From Rhizobium sp. ACO-34A (GTDB lineage: Bacteria; Pseudomonadota; Alphaproteobacteria; Rhizobiales; Rhizobiaceae), in assembly GCA_002600635.1 (NCBI GenBank), contig CP021371.1, positions 499,001 through 563,000 on the forward strand: DNA of 64,000 bases, written 5' to 3'. Below, in pieces: positions 7,535 through 17,574 of this stretch. Position 1 is the stretch's first letter, and every line of letters begins with the position of its first letter. Under the pieces are notes generated by a model. That model had not been told where the DNA came from and searched no databases. It saw nothing but the letters and a program-made list of their open reading frames with translations. A program made the position numbers and the translations under genes.

Positions 7535-8788
7535 TCAGGCCCACTCGCCCTTGCGCATGACGGGCACGCGAGCACCGTCGGCACGGACACCATCGATATC
7601 CACCTTGTCGGAGCCGATCATCCAGTCGATGTGGATCAGGCTGGAATTGCCGCCCTGTGCCTTGATCTGTTCGGGGCTGAGCGAAGCGCCGTCGAGGAAG
7701 CATTTCGAATAGCACTGGCCGAGTGCGATATGGCACGAGGCGTTCTCGTCGAACAGGGTGTTGTAGAACAGGATGCCGGAGGCAGAGATCGGCGACGAAT
7801 GCGGCACCAGCGCCACCTCGCCGAGACGGCGCGCGCCCTCGTCGGTGTCAAGCACCTTGTTCAGCACTTCCGCGCCCCTGGAAGCCTTCGCCTCGACGAT
7901 CCGGCCGCCTTCGAAGCGGACCTGGATATTGTCGATCAGCGTGCCCTGATGGGAGAGCGGCTTGGTGCTGGACACCGTTCCCTCGACCTTCAGCGCATGC
8001 GGCGTGGTGAACACCTCTTCGGTCGGGATGTTCGGATTGCAGGTCACGCCGTTCTTGGCGGTCGATGCGCCGCCATGCCATTCATGGCCGTCCGCAAGGC
8101 CGACGGTCAGGTCCGTGCCGGGGCCGGTGAAATGCAACGCGGCGAAGCGTTCGCCGTTCAGCCAGCTGGAGCGTTTGCGCAGGTTCGCGTTGTGGGCAGC
8201 CCAGGCGGCGATGGGATCGGCTTCGTTGACGCGCGAGGCGGCGAAGATCGCGTCCGCAAGGCGGGCGACGGCCTCCGCGATCGGCAGGTCGGGGAAGACG
8301 AGCTTTGCCCAGGACGGGTTCGGATAGGAGCAGATGTTCCAGTTGATGTCGAAATTGGAGATGTGCTCCAGCGCCGGCTTGTAGGCGATAGAATTGGCCT
8401 TGTTGGCGCGGGCGACCTTGGCCGGGTCCTGAGCCGACAGCAGCATCGGGTTGTCACCGGCGACCGCAAGGCGGGCAGCGCCCTTCTGATAGGCCTTGGC
8501 CATGCCTTCGTAGAGCCAGTCGGATGCCCGGTCGAAACTGCCATCCGGTGCGTTTTCGTAGCGCGCAAGCGTTGCCACTTCATCGGCATAAAAGGTGGAG
8601 ACGAGGCCGGCGCCGGCCTTGTAGGCATGCCTGGTGATGAGGCGTACCAGCGGCAGGGCGGCGAGAGGCGCGGTGATCACCAGATCCTGATCCCGCTGCA
8701 ACTGCAGGCCGACCTTGATCGCGACTTCGGCGAGTTTATCGAGGCGGACAGGGTCGACGGCAGTTTCGAATTCGGGCAGGAATGTCAT
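7535..8788 (-). CDS. M29-family aminopeptidase (AmpT/AmpS type)
   Basis: 417 residues from ATG 8788, the normal length for M29 peptidases. Expected metal-site segments are visible: IPTEEVFTTPH, a central VALVPHSSPIS and DENASCHIALGQCY, with IHIDWMIGS near the end. These enzymes are cytoplasmic dinuclear metallopeptidases that remove N-terminal residues. An ATG nine codons upstream (8815) is possible but has no better ribosome-binding site. It shares a short divergent promoter region with the Ivy-domain gene. Confidence 0.93.
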   Translation of the reverse strand: MTFLPEFETAVDPVRLDKLAEVAIKVGLQLQRDQDLVITAPLAALPLVRLITRHAYKAGAGLVSTFYADEVATLARYENAPDGSFDRASDWLYEGMAKAYQKGAARLAVAGDNPMLLSAQDPAKVARANKANSIAYKPALEHISNFDINWNICSYPNPSWAKLVFPDLPIAEAVARLADAIFAASRVNEADPIAAWAAHNANLRKRSSWLNGERFAALHFTGPGTDLTVGLADGHEWHGGASTAKNGVTCNPNIPTEEVFTTPHALKVEGTVSSTKPLSHQGTLIDNIQVRFEGGRIVEAKASRGAEVLNKVLDTDEGARRLGEVALVPHSSPISASGILFYNTLFDENASCHIALGQCYSKCFLDGASLSPEQIKAQGGNSSLIHIDWMIGSDKVDIDGVRADGARVPVMRKGEWA

Positions 8789-8870
8789 GGAATTAGGCCT
8801 GATGGTTGTTTGCATGGAATATTTCAACGTAGATTGCTTTGAGGCGAAATTGAAGCGCGGGGGCGGAAAA

Positions 8871-9740
8871 ATGGCGGAAGGCAAGAAGAGCGTTACGGAA
8901 ATGGTTCCGGCGGTCCGGTATCTGGCCGGGGCAACCTTTTCACTGCTGTTGGCGACGGCCCCCGCCTTATCGAAGCCGGCCTCCGCAAGCGAGTTCAACA
9001 TGACGTTGTTCGGCCACGAGGTGACGATCGATCGCAATGACGATGGGCAGACACTCAAGGTCGATGGCACGGCGCTTCACACCAACATCTATGTCTCGGT
9101 CACCCAGGTCGCGCTTGTCGCCGGCATGCCGGTGGTGATCGGCGATTCCTCCGCCGGCGGGAATGCCTGTGCCGGCTCGCCTTTTGTCCTGATGTTGCCC
9201 AAGGGTGGCGCGCCGAGCTTTGAAGAGCCGCTCGATTCCTGCATGCCGGTCACGGCGAAGGAGGAAGAGGGCAGGCTGGTTTTTGAAGCGCCACCCTTGC
9301 CGGGTCGGGATGGTGAGCGCTGGAGCTGGGATCCGACCGGTGGCTTCAAGACACTGGATGCGGTGGCCTTCGTGCCGGATGCGGCCAAGGGATGGCGTGA
9401 ACTTGCGGTAGCCGCTCCCGGCCATCCCGGCGATCTCTTCGGATACGCCGAAATCGCCACGCAGATGGAAGGCATGCTCGGTAACGACGCGGAAAACTAC
9501 AAGCAGATCATTACCGGCGTCGGCAGCGGTGAGATGAAGAACGGTTTCTATATCGGCACCGCCTGCCAGCCGCACAATTGCGGTGGCGTCGAGGCGCTGG
9601 TGGCGGCAGATCCGGCCACGAAGCGGGTCTATCTCGCGTGGAAGCCGCAGGACCGGAAGATCATTGTCCGGCCGGAGGTCAAGGAATGGCCTGTCACGGC
9701 CAAGGACGCTCTGAGGGACTGGGCCGCGACCTGGAAGTAA
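8871..9740 (+). CDS. Secreted protein with C-terminal Ivy-like (lysozyme inhibitor) domain
   Basis: 289 residues from ATG 8871 (GGGGCGG upstream). A signal peptide spans about 1-40. Residues about 45-185 form an unrecognised domain with three cysteines. Residues about 190-289 carry the pattern of the Ivy/PliC-type lysozyme inhibitors: GYAEIATQMEGMLG, an internal GSG, then ACQPHNCGGVEALVAADP. The CxPHxC motif is the loop that plugs the lysozyme active site. An ATG at 8814 is a possible longer start. The protein is probably periplasmic and may protect peptidoglycan from host or predator lysozyme. The Ivy call rests on the motif only. Confidence 0.68.
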   Translation: MAEGKKSVTEMVPAVRYLAGATFSLLLATAPALSKPASASEFNMTLFGHEVTIDRNDDGQTLKVDGTALHTNIYVSVTQVALVAGMPVVIGDSSAGGNACAGSPFVLMLPKGGAPSFEEPLDSCMPVTAKEEEGRLVFEAPPLPGRDGERWSWDPTGGFKTLDAVAFVPDAAKGWRELAVAAPGHPGDLFGYAEIATQMEGMLGNDAENYKQIITGVGSGEMKNGFYIGTACQPHNCGGVEALVAADPATKRVYLAWKPQDRKIIVRPEVKEWPVTAKDALRDWAATWK

Positions 9741-9758
9741 GGTGCGGCTTACGGCGAC

Positions 9759-10232
9759 TCAGGCGACGACGGGGGCCGCAACCGCTCCCAGCGCGCGCTG
9801 AACATCCTTCGGGTCAAGCTTCACCTGCAGCCCGCGCTGGCCGCCGTTGATGAACACATGCGGCTCGTCGAGCGCGGCGATCTCGATTGCGGTCGGCACC
9901 TTCTTCTTCTGGCCGAAGGGGCTGATGCCGCCGACGACATAGCCGGTGAGTTTCTCCGCCATGGCCGGCTTCATCATCGCCGCCGACTTGCCGCCAAGGG
10001 CGGAGGCGAGCTTCTTCATGCTGACCTCCTTGTCGGAGGGAACGACGACGCAGACCGGCTTGCCATCGAGTTCGGCCATCAGCGTCTTCAACACGCGGCG
10101 AGGTTCCTCACCGATCGCTTCCGCCGCCTGCATCCCGATCCGCTCGGCATCCGGGTCGTATTCATAGGTGTGCACGGTGAAGGCGATGCCTTCCTTGGCG
10201 AGCGCCTGCGTGGCGCGGGTGGTCTTCGACAT
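9759..10232 (-). CDS. ybaK: Cys-tRNA(Pro)/Ala-tRNA deacylase, YbaK family
   Basis: 157 residues covering one YbaK/ProX editing domain. Conserved parts are VLKTLMAELDGKPVCVVVPSD and the GYVVGGISPFGQKK loop, typical of EbsC/YbaK. The enzyme hydrolyses mischarged Cys-tRNA(Pro) in trans. Start ATG 10232; longer upstream frames lie over the arsC-like gene. It follows that gene by 8 bp, so the two form an operon. Confidence 0.93.
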   Translation of the reverse strand: MSKTTRATQALAKEGIAFTVHTYEYDPDAERIGMQAAEAIGEEPRRVLKTLMAELDGKPVCVVVPSDKEVSMKKLASALGGKSAAMMKPAMAEKLTGYVVGGISPFGQKKKVPTAIEIAALDEPHVFINGGQRGLQVKLDPKDVQRALGAVAAPVVA

Positions 10233-10240
10233 GGCAGTTC

Positions 10241-10591
10241 TTACTCCGCAAGGAAGCGTTCGTAGATTTCCGGCTTGAAACCGATCAACAGCCGGCCGTC
10301 CCTTTCCAGAACGGGCCGCTTGATCATCGACGGCTGTTCCAGCATCAGCTCGATGGCGCGGGCTTCGTCCAGATTCTCGCGCGCCGCATCCGGCAGCTTG
10401 CGGAAGGTCGTGCCGGCACGGTTGAGAACCGTCTCCCACCCGGCTTCGCGGCACCAGCGCTCGAGATGCGGCCGGTCGATGCCGGAAGCCTTGTAGTCGT
10501 GGAAGGCATAGTCCACCCCGTGCTCGTCCAGAAAGACACGGGCCTTCTTCATGGTGTCGCAATTCTTGATGCCGTAGATCGTTGTGGGCAT
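10241..10591 (-). CDS. ArsC/Spx-family reductase-like protein (YffB type)
   Basis: 116 residues with a thioredoxin-like fold of the ArsC family. The active-site region YGIKNCDTMKKARVF has the single cysteine at residue 11, followed by VDYAFHDYKASG and a C-terminal region with IKRPVLERDGRLLIGF. The RP motif and the lone cysteine match YffB-like glutathione-dependent reductases of unknown substrate more than true arsenate reductases; no ars genes are nearby. First gene of a pair with ybaK. Confidence 0.87.
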   Translation of the reverse strand: MPTTIYGIKNCDTMKKARVFLDEHGVDYAFHDYKASGIDRPHLERWCREAGWETVLNRAGTTFRKLPDAARENLDEARAIELMLEQPSMIKRPVLERDGRLLIGFKPEIYERFLAE

Positions 10592-10703
10592 GGTTCGGCT
10601 TTATCCCTGACTTGTAATCGGTTGCTGATAGCATGGTGGAGGGTGAAGGAAAATGAGGCCGGCTCAAACCTTTCCATCGCCCATAGCTGTCATTGGCGGA
10701 CAA

Positions 10704-10722
10704 TATATGCAATATACATATA
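10704..10722. promoter_or_regulatory. Inverted repeat before the Cys-cluster MarR gene
   Basis: TATATG-N7-CATATA, ending 10 bp before the GTG start. It is AT-rich in a GC-rich setting and overlaps the likely -10 region. It is a candidate auto-operator. Confidence 0.5.
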
Positions 10723-10732
10723 GAGGTGCCGC

Positions 10733-11254
10733 GTGATCGACGAGAAAGAAAAATTCAGGTTTGAAAACATCTTCGGAGCGATGAGCCTTGCTCTCGTCGA
10801 CAAGATGGAGCGGGCTTTTTCCACCGAGACGGGGCTTGGTCCCAGCGCGGTTGCCGCGATCATCCAGATCGGTCTTGGCTCCGGGCATACGGTCGAGGCG
10901 CTCCGCCGGATCATCGGTCTTTCCCATTCCGCCACTGTCCGGCTGATCGACCAGTTGGAAGGCGACGATCTGGTTCGCCGGGGAGAGCCGATGGAGGGCG
11001 ACCGTCGCGCCAAGACGCTGACCCTCACGGAGAAGGGCCGGTCACTCTACGAGCGGAGCGTTCAGGCCCGCCGAAGCGTAACGGACCGCGCCTTTGCCGC
11101 GTTGAGCGAGGAAGAAATCCATCTGCTCGGCCATCTGGCCGAAAAGGTGCTGCCCGCCCTTGTTGATCTGGGCGACGACCAGAACGTCGTCTGCCGCGTC
11201 TGCGACGAAAACGTCTGCGTGCGCAATCGCTGCCCGATCAGCTTCATGAGTTGA
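10733..11254 (+). CDS. MarR-family regulator with C-terminal four-cysteine cluster
   Basis: 173 residues from GTG 10733. The winged helix occupies about 50-125: VEALRRIIGLSHSATVRLID as recognition region and GDRRAKTLTLTEKG as wing. The C-terminus departs from normal MarR proteins: CRVCDENVCVRNRC holds four cysteines spaced C-x2-C-x4-C-x4-C, a likely metal or iron-sulfur ligand set or thiol switch. It lies divergent to the arsC-like/ybaK operon, which may be its target. A dyad lies just before the gene. Confidence 0.85.
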   Translation: MIDEKEKFRFENIFGAMSLALVDKMERAFSTETGLGPSAVAAIIQIGLGSGHTVEALRRIIGLSHSATVRLIDQLEGDDLVRRGEPMEGDRRAKTLTLTEKGRSLYERSVQARRSVTDRAFAALSEEEIHLLGHLAEKVLPALVDLGDDQNVVCRVCDENVCVRNRCPISFMS

Positions 11255-11291
11255 CTGGTCGTACTCTCTTTTCTTCCGCGCAAGTATCGGA

Positions 11292-12245
11292 TCAGGCGAG
11301 GGCTGCGAGAGCCTGTCTGGGACCGGCCAGCGTCACGCGGTTCCGGCCGCCTTCCTTGGCGGCATAAAGCGCGTGGTCGGAGCGGCGGATCATGTTGTCG
11401 AGTGTTTCGTCCGCGTCGTTGGAGCATATGACGCCGGCACTGACGGTCAGATGCAGACTGAGGCCGTTGGGCTGGCCGAACTCCAGAACCTGAATGCTGC
11501 GCCGGACCATTTCCGCAATCGCCCCCGAACGGACGAGGCTGGTTTCCGGCATCAGCAGGATGAATTCCTCTCCGCCCCAGCGCGCCAGCAGGTCACCGGC
11601 CTGCGTGACGGATTTCAGAACGTTGGCGAATTCGCAGATCACCGTGTCGCCGACATCATGGCCGTGTTGGTCGTTGATCGCCTTGAAGTGATCGACATCG
11701 AACAGGACGATGGAAACGGGCGCGCGAATGTCCCGGCAACGGGTGATTTCCGGCGCAGCCAGATTGGTGAAGGCGCGGCGATTGTTGAGGCCGGACAAGG
11801 GATCGGTGTTTGCCAGACGTTCCAGCTCGTGCTGGTATCCGTGCCGCTCGGTAAGATCCCGCAGAACGGCGACGAAGATCATGCCGTTTCCGGTGCGCAT
11901 GCGCAGGATCGTCGCGCCGAGATTGACCTCCGTCCCGTCCGCCCGGTAGCCGACAATGAAGGAGCTGCGGCTTCCCATATAGCGCGCGTCGATCGGGCCG
12001 CTGGCGAAATCCGCGAGGTGATGGTGATGGTTCTTCCGATAGCGCGGAGGCAGAATGACTTCCAGCGGCTGGCCGATGAGGCTTTCGGGCGCGTGCAGGA
12101 AAAGGCTTTCTATCGACGGGTTGCAGTATCGGATGATCCCTCGCTCGTCGAGCGCAATGATCCCGTCTTCCATTTCCGTTACGATCTTGCGGAAGATATC
12201 GTCGCTTACGGAAAGCGGGGGTGTGCCGATGGATGCGATAGTCAC
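11292..12245 (-). CDS. Diguanylate cyclase with PAS domain
   Basis: 317 residues from GTG 12245, preceded by AAGGAC. The PAS domain spans about 15-135 (MEDGIIALDERGIIRYCNPS) with a PAC-like end. The GGDEF domain spans about 145-305, with DVDHFKAINDQHGHDVGD and the active-site signature RWGGEEFILLMPE. The intact GGEEF suggests synthesis of cyclic di-GMP. The residues before it (QAGDLLAR) do not form the RxxD inhibitory site. No transmembrane segments, so it is cytoplasmic. It follows the globin chemoreceptor gene on the same strand, 118 bp apart. Confidence 0.93.
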   Translation of the reverse strand: MTIASIGTPPLSVSDDIFRKIVTEMEDGIIALDERGIIRYCNPSIESLFLHAPESLIGQPLEVILPPRYRKNHHHHLADFASGPIDARYMGSRSSFIVGYRADGTEVNLGATILRMRTGNGMIFVAVLRDLTERHGYQHELERLANTDPLSGLNNRRAFTNLAAPEITRCRDIRAPVSIVLFDVDHFKAINDQHGHDVGDTVICEFANVLKSVTQAGDLLARWGGEEFILLMPETSLVRSGAIAEMVRRSIQVLEFGQPNGLSLHLTVSAGVICSNDADETLDNMIRRSDHALYAAKEGGRNRVTLAGPRQALAALA

Positions 12246-12363
12246 TGTGACTGGTCCTTGCCTGTGTCGTCAGCATCAAGCCGGTTGCCGTGGCCGGAAC
12301 ACAACCGGATTTCTCAAGTCTATACTTCCGCAGGATCGCGAGGCAGCACCAACACGCCCCCGT

Positions 12364-13941
12364 CTATGCGGCGGAACGCCGCTCCCCGGGATTCTGCTCC
12401 CGGCCGGTGGTCGCTCGCCCGGATTGGCCCCCAGACTGGCCAATATCGAATTCCCTGATCATGCCGAGGATCCGGTCGATCTCGACGGCGAGCGAATGGG
12501 TCGCAGCCGTCGACTGCTCCACCATCGCCGCATTCTGCTGTGTCGCCTGGTCCATGATGTTGACCGCGGCATTGATCTCATTGAGCGACATCGACTGTTC
12601 GTGCGTGGCGCGCATGATCGCGGCGACATGATCGCCGAGTTCCGAGATTTCGCTGACGATGATCTCGAGAGCCTGGCCCGTCTCGTCCACCAGTGTCACG
12701 CCGTCACGCACCTGCTCGCCGGAGCGGTTGATGAGTTCCTTGATCTCCCGCGCGGCCTGACCCGATCTTTGCGCGAGTTCGCGGACTTCCTGCGCCACCA
12801 CGGCGAAACCCTTGCCGGCGTCTCCGGCACGCGCTGCCTCCACCCCGGCATTGAGCGCCAGAAGATTGGTCTGGAAGGCGATGTTGTCGATCACGCCGAT
12901 GATGTTGCCGATCGCTCCCGATGACGCCTTGATCGCATCCATGGCGGCAACAGCCCGACGGACCACCTGACCGGAGTTCTCCGCTTCCCTGCGCATCCGC
13001 TCGACCAGCTGGCCTGCCTCGTCCGCCCGCTTGCTGGAATCCGTCACCGCGTTGGTGATCTCTTCGAGCGAGGCGGCGGTTTCTTCAAGCGATGCCGCCT
13101 GTCGCTCGGTACGCTTTGCCAGGTCGTCGGCCGCCTGACGGATTTCCTCCCCGCCGGCGCTGATGTGGCTGGTGCCCGCCTCGATGGCGCTGATCGTGCT
13201 TGCAAGCTGGCGGATGGCGTCGTTGAAATCCTGACAGACCGAGCGATAGGCATCGGGCACATCACCAGTCATGGTGTGTGAAAGGTCCCTGGCGGCGATC
13301 TTCGCCATGGCCTCGCCGAAGAGGGCGCAGACGCGATGGCGTTCCGTTTCTATGGCCTTCCTCTGGGCCTCCTGCTTGGCCGCCTCCGCTTCATCGATAT
13401 AGACGGAGATCGCGAGATCCATGTCGAGCATCACGGTCTTGATGAGCGCGCCGAGAGACCGGGCGGTTTCCTCCGTACGCGGGCGTCCATGACCGAACAG
13501 GCCGGATGTCGCAACGCTGGCTTTCACGATCTCCTGCACGAGGTGATCGAGAACGATTGCATAGCCGCCGATATACCATTGCGGTTCGAGCCCGATGCGG
13601 GCATGCACCTTGCCGATGGTCTTGACCTTGTCGACGTAATCGGAATTGAACTGTCCAGCCGAGATGTTCGACCAGTGGCCGATCTGCGCGCCCTTGGCCC
13701 GGGCGATATGCTCGTCGGAAGAAAAGAAGCGCCGGACTTCCGGGCTGTTGCGTAGCTGGGCGTAGAACTTGTCGAGCCCGCGAGGCAGCTCGCGCTCGAT
13801 GATCGGCTTCAGCCTGCGGATATCGACGAGATCCGGCTGGTTGATCTGCATGAAGTCCATCCGCCGACCGATGGACTTGCTGGATGCGTCACCCGGCTCT
13901 TCTGCTTCTGCCGTGGCGGATTCGTTGCGTAGGTCAGTCAT
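12364..13941 (-). CDS. Globin-coupled soluble chemoreceptor (HemAT-like)
   Basis: 525 residues without membrane segments. The protoglobin sensor spans about 30-185; the likely proximal haem ligand is His113 in [25 protein letters not shown]-like linker follows at about 205-255. The methyl-accepting signalling domain spans about 260-500, with the conserved hairpin tip ([20 protein letters not shown], then [18 protein letters not shown]). The sequence predicts a cytoplasmic sensor for oxygen or other haem ligands that drives the Che pathway. No che genes are in the window. The adjacent diguanylate cyclase gene could respond to the same stimulus. Confidence 0.95.
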   Translation of the reverse strand: MTDLRNESATAEAEEPGDASSKSIGRRMDFMQINQPDLVDIRRLKPIIERELPRGLDKFYAQLRNSPEVRRFFSSDEHIARAKGAQIGHWSNISAGQFNSDYVDKVKTIGKVHARIGLEPQWYIGGYAIVLDHLVQEIVKASVATSGLFGHGRPRTEETARSLGALIKTVMLDMDLAISVYIDEAEAAKQEAQRKAIETERHRVCALFGEAMAKIAARDLSHTMTGDVPDAYRSVCQDFNDAIRQLASTISAIEAGTSHISAGGEEIRQAADDLAKRTERQAASLEETAASLEEITNAVTDSSKRADEAGQLVERMRREAENSGQVVRRAVAAMDAIKASSGAIGNIIGVIDNIAFQTNLLALNAGVEAARAGDAGKGFAVVAQEVRELAQRSGQAAREIKELINRSGEQVRDGVTLVDETGQALEIIVSEISELGDHVAAIMRATHEQSMSLNEINAAVNIMDQATQQNAAMVEQSTAATHSLAVEIDRILGMIREFDIGQSGGQSGRATTGREQNPGERRSAA

Positions 13942-14182
13942 GGCGGTCCCCCTCGCCTTGAAATGAACTCATCAAAATATCACGCGGCCCTAATATACTG
14001 GGCGAATAAACAGAAAAAATTCTAGTAATTAATGCTTTACAAATCGTAAATTTGGGACTTTTACGTATTTTTTATTTGAGATTTATATAATATATGTCGG
14101 AATTTATAGATATAACTCATATAAAATTGATATAAGTCAATTTTATAGTTTCGAAACATACGAAACAATAAGCATAATACGT
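13942..14182. promoter_or_regulatory. AT-rich upstream region with 10-bp inverted repeat
   Basis: About 240 bp without a gene, much more AT-rich than the surroundings. It contains a perfect inverted repeat ATAAAATTGA-N6-TCAATTTTAT (14121-14146) and many TATA-like hexamers. It lies upstream of the minus-strand chemoreceptor gene and past the end of guaA. It could bind a nucleoid protein or hold the chemoreceptor promoter. No coding sequence seen. Confidence 0.45.
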
Positions 14183-14215
14183 ATTGCGGCCGGGAATGGG
14201 GTTCCCGGCCGCAAT
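14183..14215 (-). terminator. Terminator after guaA
   Basis: Perfect 14-bp stem (14183-14196/14202-14215) with a 5-nt loop, 28 bp past the guaA stop. The minus-strand side continues ACGTATTATGC, so the U-run is weak, but the stem is very stable. Confidence 0.65.
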
Positions 14216-14243
14216 GCATTTTAACGCTGATGATCGGTTGGGA

Positions 14244-15806
<1,563 letters not shown>

Positions 15807-15898
15807 GGCGAGCCTTTAAAGAAAAGCGGCGGTTCTTTCAATCGAAGAATTGTGCCGATTGTCCGCAATTCGGGCGTGTCAGCGCTCTTTTCCGTGGT

Positions 15899-16537
15899 TC
15901 AGAACCAGAAGACGCCATCTTCCAGCGCGTCGAACAGCCCATCGACGGCCAGCGCCAGTTTCCTGTCGACCACATGCAGGTATTGTTTCCAGTCGTCGAC
16001 ATGGGCGAGGTCCTCGCGGCCGTCGGAAATGCCCCTGAGCCCGATCAGGGGCAGGTTGAAGGCATGACAGGTGCGAAGCACGGCAAAGGTTTCCATGTCG
16101 ACCATATCGGCCGAGATCGTCTGGTAGGCCGGACCGGAGACGATGTTCGCGCCGGTGGAAAGGCTAGCTGCCGGAATGCCGGGAATGCGCAGCGGCAGTT
16201 CGACCGCCGCCGGAAGGTCGAGAAAGGGCGTGCGACCCTTTTCGAAACCGAGCGGGGAGGCATCCATGTCCCGGTAGGCGACCGACGAGACCTGATAGAC
16301 CTCGGTCTGTTCCAGCCTGTTGGAACCGGCGGAGCCGAGCGAAACGATGAGATCGGGGCGCTCGTCCTCTTCCTCCAGTTTCGCCAGCGTCCGTGTCAGC
16401 ACGATCGCCGCTTCCACCGGGCCGACGCCGGTCATCAGCGGATCGATGCGCGAACGCAGGAAAGGTCCGTATTCCGCATCCACCGCCATGACGAAGAGGA
16501 CGGACTTGCCTGAAACCGACTTGAGTTCGAATGTCAT
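15899..16537 (-). CDS. 5'-methylthioadenosine/S-adenosylhomocysteine nucleosidase-like protein
   Basis: 212 residues of the PNP/UDP phosphorylase fold. Visible features are MAVDAEYGPFLRSRI near the N-terminus with the likely catalytic Glu, the VSLGSAGSN glycine loop, DMVDMETFAVLRTC (purine/ribose pocket) and LRGISDG with the catalytic Asp. This matches MTA/SAH nucleosidases that split adenine from thioribosyl products. Its start overlaps the preceding thioesterase gene by 4 bp (ATGA), so the two are co-translated. Confidence 0.85.
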   Translation of the reverse strand: MTFELKSVSGKSVLFVMAVDAEYGPFLRSRIDPLMTGVGPVEAAIVLTRTLAKLEEEDERPDLIVSLGSAGSNRLEQTEVYQVSSVAYRDMDASPLGFEKGRTPFLDLPAAVELPLRIPGIPAASLSTGANIVSGPAYQTISADMVDMETFAVLRTCHAFNLPLIGLRGISDGREDLAHVDDWKQYLHVVDRKLALAVDGLFDALEDGVFWF

Positions 16538-16983
16538 CCGGAAATACCTTCTCGACCCCGGACGACCATCATCGTGCTGGTCATCGAGGCTATCAACTTG
16601 GCGGGACCATCGCTGAGCGCGTAGCCGCGCCCATCTGCGACGATGATGGTCGAGCCGGGCTTGGTGATTTCACCGCGGAACAGGAAGCGCTCGCCGCGTC
16701 CCGGTGACATCAGGTTCACCTTGAATTCGATCGTCAGCATGGCGGCTTCGGCGTCGATCACCGTATAGGCCGCGTAATTGCAGGCGGTATCGAGCGCCGC
16801 CGAGATCACGCCTGCATGCAGGATGCCGTGCTGCTGCGTCAGCTTCTCGTCGAAGGGCAGTTCGATCTCGACCACGCCCTGGTTGATGCGTGTGAGTTCC
16901 GCACCGAGCGTACGCATGGCGCCCTGGCGGCCAAAGCTCTGCCGGATCCGCTCGCTCACCCCGTCGCTGTTGATTTCACTCAT
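16534..16983 (-). CDS. PaaI-family hot-dog thioesterase
   Basis: 149 residues with one hot-dog domain. The characteristic QQHGILHAGVISAALDTACNYAAYT contains the active-site region (HGILHAG), then EFKVNLMSPGRGE. Such enzymes hydrolyse acyl- or aryl-CoA thioesters; the substrate is unknown. First gene of a two-gene operon with the nucleosidase. Confidence 0.88.
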   Translation of the reverse strand: MSEINSDGVSERIRQSFGRQGAMRTLGAELTRINQGVVEIELPFDEKLTQQHGILHAGVISAALDTACNYAAYTVIDAEAAMLTIEFKVNLMSPGRGERFLFRGEITKPGSTIIVADGRGYALSDGPAKLIASMTSTMMVVRGREGISG

Positions 16984-17063
16984 AAGTTAGGCCCCTCTCG
17001 CAGGTGCGAAATTGGCACGCCCCATGCGCTTCGGCAAGCCGCAGAAGAGAGCGAAATCCAAAA

Positions 17064-17504
17064 TCAGTTCATCAGGAAGATCGACGCGTTGAGCAGTGTC
17101 GCAAAGGCGACCCATAATGCGTAGGGGGCGAACAGGAGGCTCGCCGGACGGTCGATCGGTTCGGCCTGTTGCATGAAGGCGAGCATGACGAGGATGACGA
17201 TCAGCGCCAGACCCGGGGCTTGCAGGCCGAAGAAGGTGGGCGACCAGACCAGATTGAGGACCATTTGGGCAAACCAGATCTGCATGGCGGCCGATGCCGG
17301 CGCCTTTTCCCATATGCGCGCCCCGGCAATGGCGATCAGCACGTAAAGCACGGTCCAGACCGGCGCGAAGATCCATGGCGGCGGATTGAAGAAGGGCTTT
17401 GCAAGCGACTGGTACCAGTCTCCCGGCATGTTGGAGAGGCCGGAAAGGACGCCGAAGCCGACGACGACAACGATAAAGACCAGATGGATGATGAGCCTGC
17501 GCAT
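17064..17504 (-). CDS. tspO: TspO/MBR family membrane protein
   Basis: 146 residues with five predicted membrane helices. It carries family features such as NMPGDWYQSLAKPFFNPPPW and, in helix 3 to 4, WFAQMVLNLVWSPTFFGLQ. TspO proteins bind porphyrins and cholesterol-like ligands; in rhizobia TspO affects stress and nutrient responses. ATG at 17504. It is separate from the iron operon (stop at 17575), which ends just upstream on the same strand. Confidence 0.93.
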   Translation of the reverse strand: MRRLIIHLVFIVVVVGFGVLSGLSNMPGDWYQSLAKPFFNPPPWIFAPVWTVLYVLIAIAGARIWEKAPASAAMQIWFAQMVLNLVWSPTFFGLQAPGLALIVILVMLAFMQQAEPIDRPASLLFAPYALWVAFATLLNASIFLMN

Positions 17505-17574
17505 GGAAGGAAGATAGCGCGTTCTCTCCTTCCGCCAAGATGCGGATCGTCAAACATTCGAGGTCGTGAAACGC

